Source: UBA5342 sp965662645 (GTDB taxonomy: Bacteria; Bacteroidota; Bacteroidia; Bacteroidales; UBA5342). From it: a stretch of DNA of 64,000 bases. Where the stretch lies: assembly GCA_965662645.1 (NCBI GenBank), contig CBFIII010000012.1:24141-88140 (forward strand), read 5' to 3'. The notes under the pieces are model-generated. The model was given only the letters and a program-made list of their open reading frames with translations, ran no database searches and was not told where the DNA came from. Shown in pieces: positions 53,325 to 61,816 of this stretch (position 1 is its first letter; the number at the start of each line of letters is the position of its first letter). The position numbers and the translations under genes were made by a program.

Positions 53325-53675
53325 TACAAAGATTAAAGATAAATAGTAAGAATACTAATAACCTCAGTTCGACATTAAATTCTAGCCATAGAAAGATATG
53401 TTAATAGTCTATTTATGCTTGTAATTTAAAAGTAATAACTGACTATTTATAAAAAATATAAGTGCAAAAATGTAGTTTAAGTGAATTTTCCTATGTGTTT
53501 GCTTTTATTTGGCATAAATTCACCCAAATTTAATCACAATAGCCCGCTATTGCTTCTAGAATTTGAGTAAATTTCTACTCAAATAAAATTCAAACTATGA
53601 CCGAATTTAAAATCGAACTCAGGTTAATAACTAATCTGTTTTTTATACTTTTGTTAAAGAGACTTTTGCATAGTG

Positions 53676-53735
53676 TCAGAAAACAATCGCGTAGAATACA
53701 AATAAGAGTTTTTAGAAGAAAATAGCGACTTTTAA
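53676..53735 (+). pseudogene. Possible remnant of an AlbA_2-domain gene start
   Basis: The frame reads SENNRVEYK, stop, EFLEENSDF, stop. Many Bacteroidota AlbA_2 (Schlafen-like) proteins begin with ENNR(I/V)EYK followed by a Glu-rich helix. Only about 20 codons are recognisable, so this may be chance. Confidence 0.3.
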
Positions 53736-53771
53736 TTACGAAATCCTAAAATTTCATTTTCCGCTATTTTT

Positions 53772-53873
53772 GAAAATACAGTTTTTATATTTTCATTTTT
53801 CACACTTTTTGAAAATATAGATTCTTATATTTTCGTTTTTGAGCTTTTTTGAAAATATAAATTATCATATTTG
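53772..53873. repeat. Three tandem palindromes (39-40 base period)
   Basis: Units start at 53772, 53811 and 53851 with GAAAATA. The second is GAAAATATA, 6 bases, TATATTTTC, a perfect 9-base inverted repeat; the others are close copies. The regular spacing of about four helical turns suggests an array of protein-binding sites, but no gene start follows closely on the plus strand. Confidence 0.8.
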
Positions 53874-54174
53874 TAATTATAAGAGATTTGAAAAATGGGT
53901 GTAATGATTTGTTTGTCAAGAAGGAGGGGGAGGCTTAGCTCTCTATTTGTCTGAGATGATCGATTACGAGTGGATTGTCTCTGTTTTTTTATTTTATTAT
54001 CAAACCTTGAGTTGAAACTAGCCGTTTGGTTGTGGAACTAGCAGGGATTTATGATACAATGTTGGCATCTGGATGTTTGTCAGAAGCTTATTGGGGCTTG
54101 CCTTCTAATTAAGGTAATGTAGCTTCATTAATTCAAGATTACTTTTAGTAGGCATATAAATAAAAATATAAGTT

Positions 54175-54582
54175 ATGGATCCAATAGAATTTCAAAATGT
54201 AGATATTGATGTTATCAATTTCATAGCTGAAGTTCTTGACATATTAGAAGAAAAAGAGTTCGGCTTCGAATCACAACGAATGATCAAATACGCTAAAGCA
54301 GATTTAGAACTCTATCCTTATGTGCCAGGTAATGATTTCTTTGTTTCTTTTGAAAAAGAGAATAGAAGTTTCAATATAGCCTATACATTTGGAAAGATTG
54401 AGATAAGTGATTATATCTCAGAAGATAGTGGCTTTGGTATTGATCATTACCAATCATTTATTCGCAAATATGAAGTAGAAGGTTATTCAGAGAATGAAGG
54501 ATCAGAATCAGTAATGTATGAAATGCTTGATCTTATAAGAGAGTTAGAAGCAGAAGAAATTAATATATCTGATGAAGATTAG
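54175..54582 (+). CDS. Small strongly acidic protein in the restriction locus
   Basis: I do not recognise the family. The 135-residue protein has about 35 acidic and only about 10 basic residues and no membrane segment or signal peptide. It appears alpha/beta with helices at both ends (VINFIAEVLDILEEKEF and MYEMLDLIRELEAEEI). It is 73 bases before hsdR on the same strand. Many DNA-mimic anti-restriction proteins are acidic and of this size, so an effect on the Hsd complex is possible, but this is inference only. Confidence 0.65.
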   Translation: MDPIEFQNVDIDVINFIAEVLDILEEKEFGFESQRMIKYAKADLELYPYVPGNDFFVSFEKENRSFNIAYTFGKIEISDYISEDSGFGIDHYQSFIRKYEVEGYSENEGSESVMYEMLDLIRELEAEEINISDED

Positions 54583-54655
54583 TCGTCAATAGTGAATAGC
54601 TTAATCATAGTTAAGGACTATTAAATGTTTATTTTTAGCCAAAAAAACAAGATCA

Positions 54656-57600
54656 ATGCCAAGTAATTTCCAATTTCTACAAAGCAATTTCCCACGCCTT
54701 TACCGTGAAGCGATAGAATGCGAAAAGCTATGCTTCACCTCGCCAAAGGCCAGTGTGATATTAGCACGTAGCGTGTTAGAAAATGGTGTAAATTGGCTCT
54801 ACGAGAATGATGCGGACTTAGAATTACCTTACGATACTAGCTTAGGGCGTTTGATCCATGAGCAGTGTTTTAAAGAAATCATAAGGCCTACACTCTTCAG
54901 AGAGATAGAACTTATACGTAGAAATGGAAATAATGGAGCTCACGGTAAGCTTGTTAAGCAAGATGTAAGTCTTGCTACGCTAAAGTGCCTTTTTAGTTTT
55001 TTGAGTTTTGTTGCGGTGTATTATGCTGAAGAGGAACCCAATATTCCTCCCTTCGATATACAACTCATCCCTGATGAGGAACAGCAAAAAGAATCACTAC
55101 GCGAGATAGAAATCCTTAAGCGCCAGCTAGAAATAGCACGCCAAAAGGAAAAGGAAGAACGTGAAAAACGTGAAGCTAAAGAAGCAGACTTAGAAACCTA
55201 TAAGCAAGAACAAGCTCAACAACAAAAAGCTACTACTCAGCGCCGAGAGAAACGCGAAAAGGTTAAAACACCTGAAACAAGCATCCCTCATCTGCTCTCT
55301 GAAGCACAAACCCGTAAATACTACATCGACGCTTTATTGCAAGATGCAGGATGGAGTGATATGCAAGAGGGGCGTGACCTAGAATTTGAAGTGGTGGGAA
55401 TGCCACGATCCACCAACCCTTCGGGCAAAGGTTATGTGGATTATGTGTTGTGGGGAGCCAATGGCAAACCATTAGCCGTTGTTGAGGCTAAAAAGACCCT
55501 CGTAGAAGCCAGAGTAGGCAAACACCAGGCGGAACTGTATGCTGACTGCATGCAAAAGATGTATGGTCAGCGTCCTATCATATTTTACACTAATGGATTT
55601 GATACTCATTTGTGGGATGATACCTTTTGTAATGAAAGGCCTATAGATGGATTCTATACTCAAGATGAGCTGCAGTTACTCATCGATCGCCGTAATACCC
55701 GAAAAGACTTACGACAATACCAAGTATTGCCTCACATCACAAATCGAGATTATCAGATAGAGGCCATACAGCGTGTAGCCGAAAATATGTGCGCTACAAA
55801 TAAAGCGGGAAAACTGATCAATACAAATAGAGCAAGTTTGTTGGTAATGGCTACTGGGAGTGGAAAAACGCGTACTGCAGCTTCTATAGTAGATATGCTC
55901 AGTAAAAGTAATTGGGCAAAACGTGTGCTCTTTTTAGCGGATAGAAATGCGCTGGTCAGTCAAGCAAAGAAAGCCTTTAATGAGCTATTACCAGAACTCT
56001 CATCTATAAACCTTACTCAAGAGAAAGAAGATAACAGTACACGCTTAGTTTTTTCTACCTATCCTACAATTCTCAATAAGATAGACGCCATCAAAAATGA
56101 AGATGAACGTTTTTATGGAATTGGGCATTTCGATCTTATCATTATAGATGAGGCACACCGTTCTGTTTACCAAAAGTACAGAGCTATATTTGAGTACTTC
56201 GATGCTATGTTGGTGGGGCTTACTGCTACACCAAAGGCTGATGTCGATCATAATACTTATGGATTATTCGGTATCGAAGAGCACGACCCGACTTTTGCTT
56301 ATGAGCTAGATAAAGCTGTTGAGGAAGGTTATCTTGTACCAGCTAAAGCCATAAGTGTACCGCTAAAGTTTCAACGTGAAGGAATTGCTTACAGTGATTT
56401 GTCAGATGAGGAAAAGCGGGAATATGAAGAGCAGTTTGGTGATCCGAGCAATGATGAGGCGCCAGATACTATTGGTAGTTCTGCGTTAAATAAATGGCTA
56501 TTCAATACAGATACTGTAGATAAAGTGCTTCACTTTTTAATGGAGAAAGGCATTAAAGTAGAGGGAGGCGATAAATTGGGAAAAACCATCATCTTTGCTA
56601 AAAACCACTCTCACGCTGTGTTTATTGAAGAGCGATTTAATAAGAATTATCCTGAGTATTCAGGTAAGTTTCTGCGTGTGATAGATAATTACGAGACAAA
56701 AGCTCAGGATTTGCTAGAGCAGTTTGTGGATGAATACCAGGAACAAGAACCACAGATAGCAGTCTCTGTAGATATGATGGATACAGGTGTGGATGCGCCT
56801 AGAGTAGTCAATCTCGTTTTCTTTAAACCTGTAAAGAGTGTTTCCAAGTATTGGCAAATGATAGGCCGTGGCACACGTTTGTGCCCTAATCTCTTTGCTC
56901 CAGGTTGTGATAAAAAGGAATTTGTCATATTTGACTTTTGTGAAAACTTTGAATTCTTTGAAGAGCACCCCAATGGCTTTGAAGGCAATGCATCTAAACC
57001 CATCACACAACAGTGCTTTGAAGCTAAGTTGCGTGTGGCTCAATTAATTCAAGAATTTGGGGGAAAGACTGATGAGGACTTAAGTATTAGAACACAGTAT
57101 CTCAATGAACTTCATCAAATTATTGCGGGACTAGATCGCGAACGCTTTGTGGTACGCAAACAGTTACGATATGTGGATGAATATGCAAAGAAAAAGCGTT
57201 TGGAGAATTTATCGAAAAGTGATATTCAAGAGATTGATGATCACTTGTCTCACCTACAGAAACCTGTAAAAGGTGACGATGAATTGGCGCGTCGTTTTGA
57301 CATTCTTCTATTGAACTTGCAAATTATGCATTTGACAGGCACTGGCAATGCACAACAGACGATTTATAAAATTGCAGGCATTGCCACCGCATTAAGCAAA
57401 AAGGATAACATACCGCAAATAAAGAACGCCTTACCCCTCATCAAAGAGATTAATCAGGAGCAGTTTTGGGAGAACATCACCATTAAAGCGATGGAAAACG
57501 TCAGATCATCACTTAGAGATCTGATTAAATACCTTGATACTCAAAATCAAGAGCCTGTTTATACTCACTTTGCTGATACACTTAATGTTGACGTTGTGGT

Positions 57601-58099
57601 AGAGAAAGATATCCTTAAGGGCTACTCAAACTTAAAGTCATACAAAGATCGTGTAGAAAGTTATATTCGTCAGAATAAAACACACATCACAATACATAAG
57701 CTATCACACAACATTCCCATCACCAAAAAGGAATTGGACGAACTAGAGCGTATCCTCTTCACAGAAGATGTGGCTGAGTCAAAAGAAACCTTCGTAGCTA
57801 AATATGGCGAAAAACCTCTTGGAGCCTTTGTAAGAAGCATCACTGGCCTAGATCAAAAAGCAGTACAAGAAGCTTTTTCCGATTTTCTACAACATGGACA
57901 ACTCACCGCCGACCAAATGACCTTCCTCAATAACATCATGGCTTTTATAACCAAGAATGGCGTATTTGACAAATCAATGCTAATGGAATCACCTTTCACC
58001 GACCTTGATGACCAAGGTATTATCGGTGTATTTGGAAAACGGGCATCAATGATAGTAAAATTGATTGATGAGATTAATGGCAATTGTGAGATTGCTTAA
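54656..58099 (+). CDS. hsdR: Type I restriction endonuclease subunit (EcoEI-like)
   Basis: HsdR is the translocase and nuclease. The 1147-residue protein has an N-terminal DUF4145-like domain (about 1-125) and a charged coiled coil (about 140-205). The HSDR_N nuclease follows (VDYVLW...VVEAKKT, the D...ExK core, about 262-277), then the helicase motor with Walker A ATGSGKT (about 398), DEAH box IIDEAHRS (about 498) and motif VI QMIGRGTRL (about 735). The C-terminal EcoEI_R_C region (from about 960) ends FGKRASMIVKLIDEI. It is intact. It completes the hsdM-hsdS pair located upstream. Confidence 0.95.
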   Translation: MPSNFQFLQSNFPRLYREAIECEKLCFTSPKASVILARSVLENGVNWLYENDADLELPYDTSLGRLIHEQCFKEIIRPTLFREIELIRRNGNNGAHGKLVKQDVSLATLKCLFSFLSFVAVYYAEEEPNIPPFDIQLIPDEEQQKESLREIEILKRQLEIARQKEKEEREKREAKEADLETYKQEQAQQQKATTQRREKREKVKTPETSIPHLLSEAQTRKYYIDALLQDAGWSDMQEGRDLEFEVVGMPRSTNPSGKGYVDYVLWGANGKPLAVVEAKKTLVEARVGKHQAELYADCMQKMYGQRPIIFYTNGFDTHLWDDTFCNERPIDGFYTQDELQLLIDRRNTRKDLRQYQVLPHITNRDYQIEAIQRVAENMCATNKAGKLINTNRASLLVMATGSGKTRTAASIVDMLSKSNWAKRVLFLADRNALVSQAKKAFNELLPELSSINLTQEKEDNSTRLVFSTYPTILNKIDAIKNEDERFYGIGHFDLIIIDEAHRSVYQKYRAIFEYFDAMLVGLTATPKADVDHNTYGLFGIEEHDPTFAYELDKAVEEGYLVPAKAISVPLKFQREGIAYSDLSDEEKREYEEQFGDPSNDEAPDTIGSSALNKWLFNTDTVDKVLHFLMEKGIKVEGGDKLGKTIIFAKNHSHAVFIEERFNKNYPEYSGKFLRVIDNYETKAQDLLEQFVDEYQEQEPQIAVSVDMMDTGVDAPRVVNLVFFKPVKSVSKYWQMIGRGTRLCPNLFAPGCDKKEFVIFDFCENFEFFEEHPNGFEGNASKPITQQCFEAKLRVAQLIQEFGGKTDEDLSIRTQYLNELHQIIAGLDRERFVVRKQLRYVDEYAKKKRLENLSKSDIQEIDDHLSHLQKPVKGDDELARRFDILLLNLQIMHLTGTGNAQQTIYKIAGIATALSKKDNIPQIKNALPLIKEINQEQFWENITIKAMENVRSSLRDLIKYLDTQNQEPVYTHFADTLNVDVVVEKDILKGYSNLKSYKDRVESYIRQNKTHITIHKLSHNIPITKKELDELERILFTEDVAESKETFVAKYGEKPLGAFVRSITGLDQKAVQEAFSDFLQHGQLTADQMTFLNNIMAFITKNGVFDKSMLMESPFTDLDDQGIIGVFGKRASMIVKLIDEINGNCEIA

Positions 58100-58217
58100 T
58101 ATAAAGTTTTTAGATTATACTGGGCTGTATTATTAGTCATGGTTTTAAGTGTCTTTTAACAAGTCTATTTTTATTGCCAAAGCAAAGCCAATACTAAACA
58201 AGAACTAAATTAGATAT

Positions 58218-58599
58218 GAATACAGAAGGCTTAAGTCGCTTTGCTCCTTGATCCCCTAGGGGGAGAGCTGATAAAGACAAAAAGAGTCTTCACTTCGTGA
58301 ATCCTTTATTTTTATGTCATCTTATTGGACGTTGGATACTTATGGATATGTTGGAATGTGTTTTATATACAGAAGGATTAAGTCGCTTTGCTCCTTGATC
58401 CCTTGGGGGGAGAGCTGATAAAGACAAAAAGTGGCTTTACTTCGGGAATGCTTCATTTTTATGTCATCTTATTGGACGTTGGATACTTATGGTGGAATGT
58501 ATTTTTGGTATAGATGGATTAAGTCGCTTTGCTCCTTGATCCCCAAGAGGGAGAGCTGTTAAAGACAAAAAGAGTCTTCACTTCGTGAATCCTTCATTT
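58218..58599. repeat. Three imperfect tandem copies of a 141-147 base unit
   Basis: TTAAGTCGCTTTGCTCCTTG starts at 58231, 58378 and 58519. Each copy goes on through GGGAGAGCTG, TAAAGACAAAAAG and a CTTCGTGAAT-like hairpin. In the first two, TGTCATCTTATTGG and GTTGGATACTTATGG follow. The centre of the CCCC/GGGG palindrome differs in every copy (CCTAGG, CTTGGG, CAAGAG). Confidence 0.85.
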
Positions 58600-58602
58600 T
58601 TT

Positions 58603-58651
58603 GTTTTAAGCCAAAAGCCTCAAAGCTAGCTTTGGTCTTTTGGCTTAAAAC
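58603..58651. terminator. Long inverted repeat before the attachment site
   Basis: GTTTTAAGCCAAAAG (58603-58617) pairs with CTTTTGGCTTAAAAC (58637-58651). Inside, CAAAGC and GCTTTG extend the stem around TA. It has no T tail of its own but runs directly into the next hairpin. Confidence 0.7.
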
Positions 58652-58657
58652 AAAAAA

Positions 58658-58685
58658 AGAGCAACTCTAATGAGTTGCTCTTTTT
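58658..58685. terminator. Bidirectional terminator next to the left direct repeat
   Basis: AGAGCAACTC (58658-58667), loop TAAT, GAGTTGCTCT (58672-58681), flanked by A and T runs. It separates the hsdR side from the integrative element and lies 5 bases before the TTGCGGAGA repeat. Confidence 0.85.
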
Positions 58686-58688
58686 GTC

Positions 58689-58708
58689 TTTGCGGAGAAA
58701 GGGGGTCT
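58689..58708. repeat. Left attachment-like direct repeat (DR1)
   Basis: TTTGCGGAGAAAGGGGGTCT matches CTTGCGGAGAGGGGGGTACT at 63317. The shared core TTGCGGAGA followed by a G run is 4628 bases away from its copy. It resembles the reverse complement of a tRNA-Ser 3' end, a common target of tyrosine integrases. Confidence 0.7.
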
Positions 58709-58835
58709 GTAAACCGTCAATATTATGACTTTCCAAAACCTACTTAAAACCTACAAAAACCGTTTGTGTACCTATCTTATAAAGGTATTCAGTTGTTTAT
58801 GTGATGAGGTATGATATTGCATAAAATAGAAAGGC

Positions 58836-58889
58836 GTTGTAAAACCGTTGTAAATATGTTGTAAAAGTTATCCTTTTGCTTTACCTTTG
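58836..58889 (+). promoter_or_regulatory. Integrase promoter with three 11-base iterated repeats
   Basis: GTTGTAAA occurs at 58836, 58847 and 58858, exactly 11 bases apart. The last copy overlaps the -33 TTG (58859-58861). After 20 bases comes the -7 box TACCTTTG (58882-58889). The promoter places transcription start downstream of 58889, so the integrase must start at ATG 58912. The repeats could be a repressor site. Confidence 0.75.
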
Positions 58890-58911
58890 GGTTGAATTCA
58901 AAGTTACAGGT

Positions 58912-60246
58912 ATGGCAACCATTAGTTATTTATTAGTTGGAACAAAACCAACACGCAAAATCTATTGTAGATTAATAGTCAAAAGAGGTGAAGTCTTTCA
59001 ATGCGCTACAAAGTACACATTACATAAAGACGACTGGAGTAAAGCAAAGAAACGACCAAAGCAGGGAGACGAAGAAAGAAAGGTTTTAAATGATAATCTG
59101 GACACTTTATCAAAAAACATCATAAACCGATACGATGAGGACACCACACAAGGCGTTAAAATCAATAAAGACTGGTTATCCTTACAAGTGTCAACGAATG
59201 GAATAAAACCGATTGTAGAGCAAAAGAAGCATTATTTAGATGATGCCTTTGAAACATACATCACAACCCCACCAATACGAAAGACCACAAGTAAGCCCAG
59301 AAGTTTGGCGACTGTTACTAAATATCGAACTTTACAGGGGAAAATCAAAGATTATCAAAAAGAGATAGGACAACGTTTACTGGTCAAAGATGTAAATATC
59401 ACTTTTCGAGATGATTTTTTTAGGTTTCTGACTACTCATAAAGATCAGAAACTTTCAAGTAATACAGCAGGACGTTATCTTTCATTTGTGAAAACTATTT
59501 GTTTAGATGCCCAAATGAGAGGTGCAGAGGTGCATCACCAACTTTCAGCAGTGACAGGCAGCGAAGAACCTGCACACAAGATATTTCTATCATTTACAGA
59601 GATAGAGCAAATAAATAAAACAACCTTTGAACGTGAAGCATTAGAAAACGCCAAAGACTGGTTAGTTATTGGTTGCTATATAGGACAACGTGTTTCTGAT
59701 TTGTTACCATTAACAAAAGAGAATATAGTTAATAAAAACGGTTTGGATTTGATAGAACTTACCCAAAAGAAAACAGGCAAAACCGTATTAATCCCCATTG
59801 TAGAATCAGTACAACAAGTATTAGACAAAAGAGGGGGCGAATTTCCACGCACATTAAGTAGTACAAAATTTAATCTACATATCAAAGATGTAGCAAAAGA
59901 AGCAGGATTAACACAAGTCATTGAGGGGGCAAAGATCGTAACACAAACAAACGAAAAAACAAAGAAAAGCATTAGTAGAAAAGAAGTAGGAATGTTTTCA
60001 AAGTGGGAATTAGTCACAAGTCATATTTGTAGGCGTTCTTTTGCTACTAATTATTATGGTGAGATGATTACATCATTAATAATCCAGATAACAGGACACG
60101 CCACAGAAAGGCAGTTTTTGGAGTATGTAGGTAAACCACCAATAGACAACGCCCAACAGATAGCAGAGTATTTTACAACTATCTACAATACAGAAAAGGC
60201 AAAGAGAGAGAAAAAAGGAATGTTACAAGTTAGAAAAGCGGAGTAA
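58912..60246 (+). CDS. Tyrosine integrase of the 4.6-kb element
   Basis: The 444-residue protein has an N-terminal arm-binding part, a SAM-like core-binding part (about 130-220) and a catalytic domain with the Arg in IGQRVSDLL, Lys in KKTGKT, HxxR in SHICRRSFATNYY, His in GHATERQFLEYV and the nucleophile Tyr in the same block. It integrates and excises the element. ATG 58912 is used because the consensus promoter lies upstream of it, while the frame's earlier codons lie within the promoter. The next gene starts 2 bases after its stop codon. Confidence 0.94.
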   Translation: MATISYLLVGTKPTRKIYCRLIVKRGEVFQCATKYTLHKDDWSKAKKRPKQGDEERKVLNDNLDTLSKNIINRYDEDTTQGVKINKDWLSLQVSTNGIKPIVEQKKHYLDDAFETYITTPPIRKTTSKPRSLATVTKYRTLQGKIKDYQKEIGQRLLVKDVNITFRDDFFRFLTTHKDQKLSSNTAGRYLSFVKTICLDAQMRGAEVHHQLSAVTGSEEPAHKIFLSFTEIEQINKTTFEREALENAKDWLVIGCYIGQRVSDLLPLTKENIVNKNGLDLIELTQKKTGKTVLIPIVESVQQVLDKRGGEFPRTLSSTKFNLHIKDVAKEAGLTQVIEGAKIVTQTNEKTKKSISRKEVGMFSKWELVTSHICRRSFATNYYGEMITSLIIQITGHATERQFLEYVGKPPIDNAQQIAEYFTTIYNTEKAKREKKGMLQVRKAE

Positions 60247-60248
60247 TT

Positions 60249-60935
60249 ATGAAATATTTAGAATTAACCTTACCTGAGTTTATGGATTGTATTTCTAGTT
60301 TAGAGAATAGATATAAATATTCAGAAATTGAGTTGATTAATTATCTTGAAAATGTGACAGGGGTATTTGACAAAGAAAGGACAAAAGTAGTATTGGATTA
60401 TGTTTATTCTTATTATGGTCTTGAATTTATAGAAAGAGCAAAGAGTGAATCTGAACAGATATACAAAGAAAACGGATGGCAAATACCTATGACAGAGATT
60501 GTCACAAGATTAAAACCTAATTCTAATCAAATATCTGTTAGGAATGTTGTAAATGTTGATGAGATGCGAGAGAAAACACATGGATATCAAGAAACTCTTA
60601 TCCTTGATGTTATTCGTATATTGAGAGATAAAATCAATGTTGATATTGTGCCTGACAATAAAGAAACAAACTCCTATCCACTAATATTCAAAGATGGAAA
60701 GTTTGATTTATTCACTAAGATAAAAGACGAGTATATCACCAAAGAAAGTGGAGCAAAAGCAAAATTATGTGAATTGTATCACTATTTTAGTGATAAAGAT
60801 TGGTTGTTGTGTAGTCAACTTGAATATATTGATTTTATAAAAGAAGAGTACGAAGTTAAATTGTCAAAAATACTACCTCGCACATTCCATTACAATGAAA
60901 AAGTAGTGTTGAAATTTGATGGAATTATCGGATAG
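60249..60935 (+). CDS. Unknown protein encoded in the integrative element (228 residues)
   Basis: I do not recognise this protein. It is soluble, has no signal peptide, and is rich in charged residues. A first helical part (about 1-90) is followed by a more mixed region with RNVVNVDEMREKTHGYQETL and a Lys/Asp-rich second half. It follows the integrase after only 2 bases, so the two are one transcript. It could be element cargo or a control factor. Confidence 0.7.
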   Translation: MKYLELTLPEFMDCISSLENRYKYSEIELINYLENVTGVFDKERTKVVLDYVYSYYGLEFIERAKSESEQIYKENGWQIPMTEIVTRLKPNSNQISVRNVVNVDEMREKTHGYQETLILDVIRILRDKINVDIVPDNKETNSYPLIFKDGKFDLFTKIKDEYITKESGAKAKLCELYHYFSDKDWLLCSQLEYIDFIKEEYEVKLSKILPRTFHYNEKVVLKFDGIIG

Positions 60936-61042
60936 AATAAAAATGAATAGATTTTGAACAATATTGAATAATTACCTACCAAAAAGTTGAATAAATCTGA
61001 TAGTTTATTTGCAGCCATAAGTTAATCACTAAAGATAAAACT

Positions 61043-61318
61043 ATGACAGCAATTCAATTTATCGGCACGAGCCCTGAAGAGTTAAGAACAAACATCTTAA
61101 ACGATGTAAAAGCAGAGTTGGAAACCATCAAAAAAGATTTTCAACCGAAAGAACCCACCGAGTATTTAACACGTAATGAAGTAAGAGACTTATTAAAAGT
61201 CGATCTCTCAACGGTCTTTAATTGGACAAAGAAAGGTAAACTAAAATCGTATGGAATAGGTGCGAGAGTTTACTACAAACGTCACGAAGTAGAAGCAGTT
61301 TTAATCCCTTTAAACTAA
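61043..61318 (+). CDS. Helix-turn-helix protein, excisionase-like
   Basis: This 91-residue protein has a winged HTH domain of the HTH_17/excisionase type in its second half: EYLTRNEVRDLLKVDLSTVFNWTKKGKLKS followed by VYYKRHEVEAVL. The first half is a helix. Excisionases bend DNA at the attachment site and bias the integrase towards excision. It precedes a small gene by 7 bases. Confidence 0.88.
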   Translation: MTAIQFIGTSPEELRTNILNDVKAELETIKKDFQPKEPTEYLTRNEVRDLLKVDLSTVFNWTKKGKLKSYGIGARVYYKRHEVEAVLIPLN

Positions 61319-61325
61319 TTCTATT

Positions 61326-61748
61326 ATGACACTGGCATCAAATGTAATGCGTTACCGTTACCGTATAGAACGAGAACGCAAACAGTACAATGTGTACGAA
61401 TTAACAGAAGCACAACCTCATCAAAAAATCACCCCACTTGTAAGGATTGAGAAAGATAGGCAATGTCACAACGCCCAAAACAAAGAATTTGATTACTGGT
61501 TAAGAGCAAGAACCTGCACCAACTGGAGCAAATGTAAAGTTGTTACTGGTCTTATGGTTACACCGTATAATAATATCTTTTATGGTGATACATTAAATAA
61601 GCAAGGTAAACATTTGTTGGTTTTTTGTTTTTCGGATGATAGACAAATGTTAGATATTTACTATTACAAATCACCTAACTATCAAACGTTATTTCCACAA
61701 ATAGAGAGTATTATTCAGAGTTATAAAACAAAAGCAGGGGAACAATAA
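61326..61748 (+). CDS. Unknown basic protein encoded in the integrative element (140 residues)
   Basis: I do not recognise it. The 140-residue protein is basic, with many Arg and Lys residues in the first half (RYRYRIERERKQYNVYEL), four Cys residues of which two lie in CTNWSKC, and an aromatic-rich end (YYYKSPNYQTLF). It could bind DNA or the Rep protein. It lies between the HTH gene and the Rep-like gene. Confidence 0.65.
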   Translation: MTLASNVMRYRYRIERERKQYNVYELTEAQPHQKITPLVRIEKDRQCHNAQNKEFDYWLRARTCTNWSKCKVVTGLMVTPYNNIFYGDTLNKQGKHLLVFCFSDDRQMLDIYYYKSPNYQTLFPQIESIIQSYKTKAGEQ

Positions 61749-61771
61749 TGCGCCCCTGCTTTAAATTCAAA

Positions 61772-61800
61772 GTTGGTGACACTGGCATTGCATCACCAAC
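61772..61800. promoter_or_regulatory. Perfect hairpin before the Rep-like gene
   Basis: GTTGGTGA (61772-61779) and TCACCAAC (61793-61800) are a perfect 8-base inverted repeat with a 13-base loop. It ends 16 bases before the Rep-like ATG. It may control translation or be part of a replication origin. Confidence 0.55.
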
Positions 61801-61816
61801 ACAAAGATAATGCTTT

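Larger units (their letters stand above)
53325..54174. other. 850-base gene-poor region inside the restriction locus
   Basis: I see no intact gene. It contains a hairpin CAATAG/CTATTG, the inverted repeat TTTGAGTA/TACTCAAA near 53561-53583, a possible remnant of an AlbA_2-type gene, three tandem palindromes near 53772-53873, and short broken frames up to 54174. Confidence 0.6.
58100..58911. other. Repeat-rich junction between hsdR and the integrative element
   Basis: There is no gene in this stretch. It holds a tandem array of three imperfect 141-147 base units, two stacked hairpins, the left direct repeat of the integrative element, and the promoter region of the integrase with three 11-base-spaced repeats. 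Confidence 0.75.

Noticed and set aside
58218..58599. 141-147 base repeats considered as a CRISPR array
   Set aside because: The whole unit is conserved; there are no short repeats separated by variable spacers.
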